Positions 15,005 to 22,202 of a DNA stretch of 22,202 bases are shown piece after piece (the stretch's first letter is position 1; each line of letters starts with the position of its first letter). Under the pieces are notes generated by a model that was not told the DNA's origin, did not search any database, and was given only the letters and a program-made list of their open reading frames with translations. The translations under genes and the position numbers were made by a program. This stretch comes from Accumulibacter sp. (GTDB taxonomy: Bacteria; Pseudomonadota; Gammaproteobacteria; Burkholderiales; Rhodocyclaceae): assembly GCA_031264825.1 (NCBI GenBank), contig JAISDL010000098.1:1-22202 (forward strand), given 5' to 3'.

Positions 15005-16957
15005 GTGAGCGACGACGCCTTGCTCGAAGTCCGAAACCTTCGGGTGGACCTGCAAACGTCCAACGGAACGCTCCACGCGGTGCGCGGAATCGATTTTTCG
15101 CTGCGCCACGGTGAAATGCTTTGCCTCGTCGGCGAATCCGGCTGCGGAAAGTCGATCACGTCGCTCGCCTTGATGGACCTTCTGCCGCGCAACGCGACGC
15201 GGCGCGCCGACGCGCTGCGCTTCAAGGGGGTCGATTTGCGGACCCTCAGTGATCCCGCGATGCGCGCCGTGCGCGGAAAGCAGATGACGATGATCTTCCA
15301 GGAGCCGATGACCTCGCTGAATCCTTCCTGGACGCTCGGCAACCAGTTGTGCGAAACGCTGCGCGCGCACACCGACGCGACGTGGGCGCAGGCGCGCGAC
15401 CGCGCCGTCCTGCTGCTCGAAAAAGTGGGAATCCCTTCGGCGTCCGAACGGCTGAATCAGTATCCCCACCAGCTTTCCGGCGGCTTGCGCCAGCGCGTCA
15501 TGATCGCGATGGCGCTGATGTGCGGGCCCGACCTGATCATCGCCGACGAACCGACGACCGCGCTCGACGTCACGATCCAGGCGCAGATACTGCATTTGCT
15601 CCGCGACCTGCAGCGAGAATTCAGGACGGCGGTGATCTTCATCACGCACGACCTGGGCGTCGTCGCGCGGATCGCCGACCGCGTCGCCGTGATGTACGCC
15701 GGAGAGATCGTCGAAACCGCGCCGGTACGCGAACTCTTCGAGCGCCCCGAACATCCCTATACGCGGGGGCTTCTCGAATGTATCCCCGTCCCCGGAAAAA
15801 CCGCTCCGGGCCAGCCGCTTCAGGCGATTCCCGGCGTCGTTCCCAACCTGGTCGGCACCCTCTCGGGCTGCGCCTTCCGAAACCGCTGCGCCTGCGCCGT
15901 CGAGGATTGCCGGAACGCGCCCCCGCTCGCGGTGCTTCGGCCCGAACACGGCGTACGCTGCGTCCGCGCCGGACGCCTTTCGGGCGTTCAAGCGCCTCAG
16001 CCCGACACATCCGCCGAGCGCGCCGAATGCGCTGAACTCACCCCAGCCTCCAGGCTCGCCGCCCAAGCGGAAGACGATGTCGCGCTCGAACTCATCGCGC
16101 TCACGAAGGTCTTTCGCCTCGGGCGCGGTCTGTTTCGCTCCCCGTGGGAAATCCGCGCCGTCAACGAGGTTTCCCTGCGCGTAAAACGCGGCACGAGCCT
16201 CGGCCTCGTCGGCGAATCGGGTTGCGGCAAAACGACGCTCGCGCGGATGCTCCTCGGCCTGATGCCGCCGACCGCCGGGAGTATCCTGATCGAGGGGAAG
16301 AAAATCGACCCGACGGACTCGGCGGGGCATAGAGCGCTGACTTCGAGGATGCAGCCCATCTTCCAGGACCCCTACTCGTCGCTCAACCCGCGCCGCACGG
16401 TTTTCGACCTCGTCGAAGTCGCGTTGCGCCTGCACAAGGTCGGCACGCCCGAATCGCGCAGGATCGACGTTGGCGAAATGCTCGACCGCGTCGGGATGCC
16501 CACGCGCACGCACCACCAGTACCCCGGCCAGTTGTCCGGCGGGCAGCGCCAGCGCGTCGCGATCGCGCGCGCGCTGATCCTGCGCCCGAAGATACTGATC
16601 TGCGACGAACCGACCTCGGCGCTCGACGTTTCCGTACAGGCGCAGATTCTCAACCTTCTCCTGACGCTCAAAAAAGACCTCGGGCTGACCTACCTGTTCA
16701 TCAGCCACAACCTCTCGGTCGTCGAACACATCGTCGACGAAGTCGCCGTGATGCGCGGCGGCGTGATCGTCGAACGCGGCGATTGCACGCAAATATTCCA
16801 CGCGCCGCGTCACCCCTACACCCGTACCCTCCTCGCGTCGATCCTGACGCCTGAGCCGGGGCTGGGTGTTCCCGATATCGCTGGGGATCAGGAGACAGGA
16901 GACAGATGTCGGGAGACAGAGAATTCTTGCGGCCTTCGGCCGGAGAAAGATCGTTGA
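15005..16957 (+). CDS. Fused double ATPase of the peptide-type ABC importer (DppD-DppF-like)
   Basis: This protein of about 650 residues joins the two ATPases of the importer in one chain, a known arrangement (GsiA and YejF type). The first domain has Walker A GESGCGKS (43-50), signature LSGGLRQRV and Walker B LIIADEPTTALD. A cysteine-rich oligopeptide-transporter C-terminal motif, GCAFRNRCACAVEDCRNAPP, ends it. A linker of about 50 residues leads to the second domain, with Walker A GESGCGKT (about 403-410), LSGGQRQRV and Walker B ILICDEPTSALD. I chose GTG 15005 (MSDDALLEVRNL) because AAAGAGA lies just upstream; TTG 14981 is in frame but lacks a ribosome site. Oddly, roughly the last 24 residues, GDQETGDRCRETENS onwards, are encoded by a heptamer-repeat element, which also provides the TGA. 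Confidence 0.9.
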   Translation: MSDDALLEVRNLRVDLQTSNGTLHAVRGIDFSLRHGEMLCLVGESGCGKSITSLALMDLLPRNATRRADALRFKGVDLRTLSDPAMRAVRGKQMTMIFQEPMTSLNPSWTLGNQLCETLRAHTDATWAQARDRAVLLLEKVGIPSASERLNQYPHQLSGGLRQRVMIAMALMCGPDLIIADEPTTALDVTIQAQILHLLRDLQREFRTAVIFITHDLGVVARIADRVAVMYAGEIVETAPVRELFERPEHPYTRGLLECIPVPGKTAPGQPLQAIPGVVPNLVGTLSGCAFRNRCACAVEDCRNAPPLAVLRPEHGVRCVRAGRLSGVQAPQPDTSAERAECAELTPASRLAAQAEDDVALELIALTKVFRLGRGLFRSPWEIRAVNEVSLRVKRGTSLGLVGESGCGKTTLARMLLGLMPPTAGSILIEGKKIDPTDSAGHRALTSRMQPIFQDPYSSLNPRRTVFDLVEVALRLHKVGTPESRRIDVGEMLDRVGMPTRTHHQYPGQLSGGQRQRVAIARALILRPKILICDEPTSALDVSVQAQILNLLLTLKKDLGLTYLFISHNLSVVEHIVDEVAVMRGGVIVERGDCTQIFHAPRHPYTRTLLASILTPEPGLGVPDIAGDQETGDRCRETENSCGLRPEKDR

Positions 16958-17046
16958 ACCACCGATCGGTATTTTTTTGATCTTTTCCGGCGGCAACGCC
17001 GCCGCTAACTGATCTGTTTCCTGTCTCCTGTCGCCTGTCGCCTGAC
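16885..17046. repeat. Heptamer-arm palindromic element, copy 2
   Basis: The left arm (16885-16920) carries ATCAGGA and GACAGGA units and is translated as the tail of the fused ATPase. The core holds a small stem CGGCC-TTC-GGCCG (16930-16942), the 10-bp palindrome ACCGATCGGT (16961-16970), a T7 run, and the main stem CGGCGGC-AAC-GCCGCCG (16988-17004). The right arm (17011-17046) reads CTGTTTCCTGTCTCCTG then TCGCCTG twice. The last base of the element is the first base of the clpB -35 box. The T7 run does not directly follow a strong stem. Confidence 0.8.
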
Positions 17047-17073
17047 TTGAATTTCCCCCGATTCGCCCCATCT
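17046..17073 (+). promoter_or_regulatory. Heat-shock (sigma32-type) promoter of clpB
   Basis: CTTGAAT (17046-17052) matches six of seven bases of the sigma32 -35 consensus CTTGAAA. After a 13-bp spacer, CCCCATCT (17066-17073) matches the -10 consensus CCCCATnT fully. Transcription would start near 17080, leaving a leader of about 28 bases before the clpB ATG. This fits the known heat-shock control of clpB in proteobacteria by RpoH. The -35 box directly abuts the right arm of a heptamer element. Confidence 0.87.
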
Positions 17074-17107
17074 AATCTGTATATCATCTCCCTTTGGGGT
17101 AATCCTC

Positions 17108-19711
<2,604 letters not shown>

Positions 19712-19780
19712 ACCGATCGGTGTTTCAACGATCTTTCTCCGGCGGCGTTGCCGCCGGTAACCGCTTTTTCAACCCGCCTC

Positions 19781-19851
19781 GTAATCGTTGGGCTTCACAT
19801 TCGTTCAGCCCAACCTATACCGTTTCCGCTCCGTTCTCGGCGGTATAGGTT
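19781..19851 (-). repeat. GTTGGGCT hairpin repeat, copy 4, with an adjoining 11-bp stem
   Basis: GTTGGGCT (19787-19794) pairs with AGCCCAAC (19807-19814). Overlapping it, AACCTATACCG (19812-19822) pairs with CGGTATAGGTT (19841-19851), an 11-bp perfect stem with an 18-base loop. The 31 bases at 19821-19851 recur without change at 21844-21874, showing that the second stem is part of a repeat too. Confidence 0.8.
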
Positions 19852-19854
19852 AGT

Positions 19855-20040
19855 GTGAAACAACCCAGGATTTGGGCGCAAAAAATCATCGCCGACAATG
19901 ACGCCGCGATGAATTACGCAAAGAGCAAATGCCTGTAACCCGCCACCTCGGCCAAGCACCCCCCTTGGTGCCTCTAACTCGGAGGTCGGTGAATCACTGG
20001 CAATGTTTCATTATACGGGGTGGCACCGATTCGCGCCATG
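19855..20040. other. Unassigned stretch between repeats, with a possible 27-codon remnant
   Basis: No recognisable gene. A short GTG-initiated frame at 19855-19938 encodes VKQPRIWAQKIIADNDAAM and a few more residues before TAA. It has reasonable codon composition but no ribosome site and no known match from memory, so it may be a gene remnant. Further on, GCACC (19956-19960) pairs with GGTGC (19967-19971), and ACCTC (19945-19949) with GAGGT (19982-19986), giving a possible nested structure. It does not fit a tRNA. Confidence 0.25.
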
Positions 20041-20084
20041 ATCGTTGGGCTGAGCGTAGCGAAGCCCAAGGTTCCGCAGGCGTA
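20041..20084 (+). repeat. GTTGGGCT hairpin repeat, copy 5
   Basis: TTGGGCT (20045-20051) pairs with AGCCCAA (20063-20069), followed by the family's CCGCAGGCGTAT edge. It ends about 20 bp before the ribosome site of the small gene, so it may sit in that gene's leader. Confidence 0.8.
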
Positions 20085-20116
20085 TGAATGATGGAATAGG
20101 TCCAGAGGAGGCGTAT

Positions 20117-20395
20117 ATGTTCCCGTTTGAAGTTCCCGAAAATACGGCGGCGCTGACTTGCCGGCACGTTCTCAACGAAGGCCGGCCGATCCAATATGCG
20201 TACCACGACGACGACGGCGATTGGCAATTCCTCTGCGGAGGAAGCCACGCAGAAGAAGACGCCGTGGTCGTCACGCTGAAACAGGTTTTCGACCGCGACC
20301 CCTCGATCGCGCCGCTGGCGACCCTTCCCGAAGGGATGTCCGCCGAACGCGAGACGCCCGACGGACGGTGGAAGGCGTACTCGCCCACCCGATGA
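20117..20395 (+). CDS. Small uncharacterised acidic protein, overlapping hemN
   Basis: This 92-residue protein has no signal peptide or membrane segment and is rich in Asp and Glu. I do not recognise a function. Its pattern, ALTCRHVLNEGRPIQYAYHDDDGDWQFLCGG then EEDAVVVTLKQVFDRDPSI and LPEGMSAERE, resembles a widespread family of hypothetical proteins. It is distantly reminiscent of DUF2185 (Imm33-like), but that is an impression and not a match I can prove. The start is ATG 20117, set by a near-perfect Shine-Dalgarno AGAGGAGG (20104-20111) 5 bases upstream; an ATG at 20084 in the same frame lies in a repeat edge. Its TGA overlaps the hemN ATG (ATGA), implying translational coupling and perhaps a shared role. 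Confidence 0.75.
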   Translation: MFPFEVPENTAALTCRHVLNEGRPIQYAYHDDDGDWQFLCGGSHAEEDAVVVTLKQVFDRDPSIAPLATLPEGMSAERETPDGRWKAYSPTR

Positions 20396-21825
20396 GTTTT
20401 TCCTCCGGCACGCTTGTTTTCGACCCCGACCTCGTTCGCCGTTTCGAGATCAAAGGCCCACGCTACACATCGTACCCGACCGCCGACCGCTTCGTCGACG
20501 GCTTCGGCTCCGAGCGGCGCAAATCGGCGCTCCGCGCGCGGAGCGCGGCGGGTGAAACGATCACGGCGACGGAAGTGGCGAAAAAAACGCCGGGGCTGTC
20601 GCTTTATTTTCACATCCCCTTCTGCGCGAGTCTCTGCTATTTCTGCGCGTGCAACAAGATCGTCACGAAAGACCGCGCGCGTTCGGCGAAATACCTGCGC
20701 GCGCTCTCGAAAGAAATGTCGCTTGCCTCGATGTGCCTCGGCGTGGGCGCAGGCGAGGTCGCGGTCGAACAACTGCACTGGGGCGGAGGGACGCCGACCT
20801 TCCTGTCCGACGGCGAGATCGAAAGCCTGATGGACGCGACGCGTCGGTATTTCCGGCTCGTCGAGGGCGGCGAATACTCGATCGAGGTCGAACCGCGCGG
20901 ATTGAAACGCGCGACCGTCGAGACGCTCGCCAGGGTCGGTTTCAATCGCCTGAGCGTCGGCGTCCAGGATTTCGACGCCGACGTCCAGTCCGCGATCCAC
21001 CGCGTCCAGTCGGAAGAAGAGACGCGCGCCGTCGTCGAAGCCGCGCGCGTGAGCGGTTTCCGGTCGGTCGGCGTCGACCTGATTTACGGCCTGCCGCGCC
21101 AGAGCGCCGCGCGCTTTGCGCGTACGCTCGAACGCATCGTCTCGATCGGCCCCGACCGTGTTTCGGTCTATAACTACGCGCACCTCCCGGCGCTTTTCAA
21201 GGCGCAGCGGCGGATCATTGCCGCCGAGTTACCGAGCGCGGAAGAACGCTTGAAAATCCTCTCCCTGACGATCCGCGTCCTCTGCGACGCGGGCTACGTC
21301 TTCATCGGGATGGACCACTTCGCAAAGCCCGACGACGAACTCGCGCGCGCGCAACGTGAAAAACGACTCCACCGCAACTTTCAGGGCTATTCGACGCGCC
21401 CGGACTGCGACATGCTCGCGTTCGGCGTCTCGGCGATCAGCAAGCTCGGCCTGATCTACGACCAGAACTCAAAGACGCTCGACGAATACTACGGCGCGCT
21501 CGACCGGGGCGAATTCCCGGTCTCTCGCGGAATCGTCCTCGACGACGACGACCTCCTGCGGCGCGCGGTGATCCAGTCGCTGATGTGTCATTTTGAACTG
21601 CCGTTCGCGGCGTTTGAATCGGCGTACCGAATCGATTTTGAAAATTATTTCTCCGTCGAGATCGCCGAACTCGGTGAAATGGAAAAAGCCGGACTCGTTT
21701 CCATTGAAAAGAACCGGATCGCCGTCCTGCCTCCGGGGCGCATCCTCGTCCGCGCGATTTCGATGGTCTTCGACCGACGGCTGCGCGAAGATCGCGGGAA
21801 TACAAGATATTCCAAAATAATTTAA
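20392..21825 (+). CDS. hemN: Oxygen-independent coproporphyrinogen III oxidase (dehydrogenase)
   Basis: This 477-residue radical-SAM enzyme decarboxylates coproporphyrinogen III to protoporphyrinogen IX in haem synthesis without oxygen. The N-terminal GPRYTSYPTADRF is the HemN hallmark. The cluster-binding cysteines are C78, C82 and C85, with the additional C87, in FHIPFCASLCYFCACNK; this C87 separates true HemN from HemW-like proteins. GGGTPTFL (SAM binding), VEPRG, LSVGVQDF and DLIYGLP follow in order, and the C-terminal HemN domain ends the protein. An insertion of about 16 residues before the cluster makes it slightly longer than E. coli HemN. The start ATG 20392 overlaps the stop of the small upstream gene. 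I looked for an FNR-type site upstream and did not see one. Confidence 0.94.
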   Translation: MSFSSGTLVFDPDLVRRFEIKGPRYTSYPTADRFVDGFGSERRKSALRARSAAGETITATEVAKKTPGLSLYFHIPFCASLCYFCACNKIVTKDRARSAKYLRALSKEMSLASMCLGVGAGEVAVEQLHWGGGTPTFLSDGEIESLMDATRRYFRLVEGGEYSIEVEPRGLKRATVETLARVGFNRLSVGVQDFDADVQSAIHRVQSEEETRAVVEAARVSGFRSVGVDLIYGLPRQSAARFARTLERIVSIGPDRVSVYNYAHLPALFKAQRRIIAAELPSAEERLKILSLTIRVLCDAGYVFIGMDHFAKPDDELARAQREKRLHRNFQGYSTRPDCDMLAFGVSAISKLGLIYDQNSKTLDEYYGALDRGEFPVSRGIVLDDDDLLRRAVIQSLMCHFELPFAAFESAYRIDFENYFSVEIAELGEMEKAGLVSIEKNRIAVLPPGRILVRAISMVFDRRLREDRGNTRYSKII

Positions 21826-21836
21826 TCGCAGCCCCG

Positions 21837-21910
21837 CCTATAACGTTTCCGCTCCGTTCTCGGCGGTATAGGTTGGGCTGAGCTTGCGAAGCCCAACGAT
21901 TCCGCAGGCG
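21837..21910 (+). repeat. GTTGGGCT hairpin repeat, copy 6, with adjoining stem
   Basis: CCTATA (21837-21842) pairs with TATAGG (21867-21872), an imperfect version of the stem seen at 19812-19851. GTTGGGCT (21872-21879) pairs with AGCCCAAC (21890-21897), followed by the CGATTCCGCAGGCGTAT edge. It begins 12 bp after the hemN stop. There is no T-run. Confidence 0.8.
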
Positions 21911-21914
21911 TATC

Positions 21915-21970
21915 TCGGCGGTATAGGTTGGTGGTGAGCGTAGCGAACCCCAACGATTCCGCAGGCGCAT
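21915..21970 (+). repeat. GTTGG hairpin repeat, copy 7 (tandem with copy 6)
   Basis: The CGGCGGTATAGG edge, GTTGG (21927-21931) and CCAAC (21950-21954), and the CGATTCCGCAGGCGCAT edge repeat the layout of copy 6 in the same orientation. The stem is weaker because GGGCT has become GGTGG. Confidence 0.8.
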
Positions 21971-21983
21971 CAGGAATCATGAA

Positions 21984-22089
21984 TCAGATGAAAACCGATT
22001 TCAACCGCGAAAGGCGCGAAAGGTCTGTATTCCCAAAACTTTTTCGCGCTTATTGCGTGTTTCGCGGTTCTTGTCTTCTGATTCCTGAA
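21984..22089 (-). repeat. 106-bp dispersed repeat, copy 2 (inverted partner of 5871-5980)
   Basis: This is the reverse complement of the element near the other end of the window, from TCAGATGAAAACCGATTTC to GATTCCTGAA. It has one internal gap of about 8-9 bp and several point differences. It is edged by CAGGAATC / GATTCCTG units like those in the heptamer arms. Confidence 0.85.
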
Positions 22090-22092
22090 GTG

Positions 22093-22111
22093 GCTTGCGC
22101 TTCGCGCAAGC
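22093..22111. repeat. Perfect 8-bp hairpin
   Basis: GCTTGCGC (22093-22100) and GCGCAAGC (22104-22111) pair perfectly around a TTC loop. It lies between the 106-bp repeat and the last GTTGGG copy. The TTC triloop is shared with two of the heptamer-element cores. Confidence 0.6.
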
Positions 22112-22116
22112 GAGGT

Positions 22117-22147
22117 GTTGGGCATCGCTGCGCTCACCCCAACCTAT
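22117..22147 (-). repeat. GTTGGG hairpin repeat, copy 8 (reverse orientation)
   Basis: GTTGGG (22117-22122) pairs with CCCAAC (22138-22143), with the CCTATGCA edge resembling CCTATACC of the other reverse copies. Confidence 0.7.
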
Positions 22148-22160
22148 GCACTCTGGGAGT

Positions 22161-22202
22161 GTGGGCATCTTGCCCGCCTCGTGGATTTTTCTCCGGCGGC
22201 GA
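22161..22202. repeat. GTGGGCA/TGCCCGC hairpin and start of another core element at the window edge
   Basis: GTGGGCA (22161-22167) pairs with TGCCCGC (22171-22177) around TCT, with one wobble. The final bases, TTTTTCTCCGGCGGCGA, match the start of the core stem of the heptamer elements (TTTCTCCGGCGGCG at 19734-19747), so a fourth copy is probably cut by the window end. Confidence 0.5.

Noticed and set aside
14813..17071. A 752-residue minus-strand frame opposite the fused ATPase
   Set aside because: Antisense shadow of the double ATPase; its start lies in the repeat arm and no motif is seen.
19940..20000. tRNA-like fold
   Set aside because: The possible stems do not give an acceptor, D, anticodon and T arm in order, and the conserved GTTCRA T-loop is absent.
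21826..21900. Intrinsic terminator after hemN
   Set aside because: The hairpins are repeat units and none is followed by a T-run, so rho-independent termination is not supported.

Overview
The window is a high-GC, gene-dense stretch of a Gram-negative proteobacterial chromosome, most likely a betaproteobacterium. The main evidence is the gene order argS - SPOR-domain protein - dsbA, which from memory is typical of betaproteobacteria, together with UbiB, a LivKHMGF importer and a sigma32-type promoter in front of clpB. I cannot assign a genus. No phage, CRISPR array, rRNA, tRNA, intact insertion sequence or obvious transferred island is visible.

Layout. (1) 17-5769: ubiB on the minus strand diverges from argS, an FtsN-like SPOR protein, dsbA and an alpha/beta hydrolase. 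(2) 5770-6303: a repeat-rich gap leading into a promoter and a hairpin-containing leader. (3) 6304-11143: a complete branched-chain amino-acid-type ABC importer, livK-livH-livM-livG-livF. A 165-bp spacer packed with GC-rich hairpins separates livK from the other four. (4) 11144-11466: a gap with a long imperfect inverted repeat. (5) 11467-16957: a complete peptide-type (family 5) importer made of a binding protein, two permeases and a fused double ATPase. (6) 17046-19711: clpB behind a near-consensus heat-shock promoter. (7) 19712-20116: another repeat-rich gap. (8) 20117-21825: a small uncharacterised gene overlapping hemN, the oxygen-independent coproporphyrinogen III dehydrogenase. (9) 21826-22202: a gene-free mosaic of palindromic repeats.

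The genes are mostly ordinary housekeeping and nutrient-uptake functions: quinone and haem synthesis, translation, envelope and periplasmic folding, proteostasis and two importers. The unusual material is the repeats. Three kinds stand out. The first is a composite element with inverted arms of ~7-bp tandem units (consensus near NNCAGGA) around a GC-rich hairpin core; its stem sequence differs between copies while pairing is kept. The second is a REP-like hairpin family built on GTTGGGCT/AGCCCAAC, with about eight copies in both orientations. The third is a ~106-110-bp repeat present once near each end of the window in inverted orientation.

The first kind sits directly against genes. It fills the whole gap between the peptide-binding protein and its first permease, and it supplies the last codons and stop codon of both the fused ATPase and ClpB. 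Its right arm also ends at the -35 box of the clpB heat-shock promoter. This repeat-gene interface is the best candidate here for something undescribed. I see no evidence of a new enzymatic or defence system.
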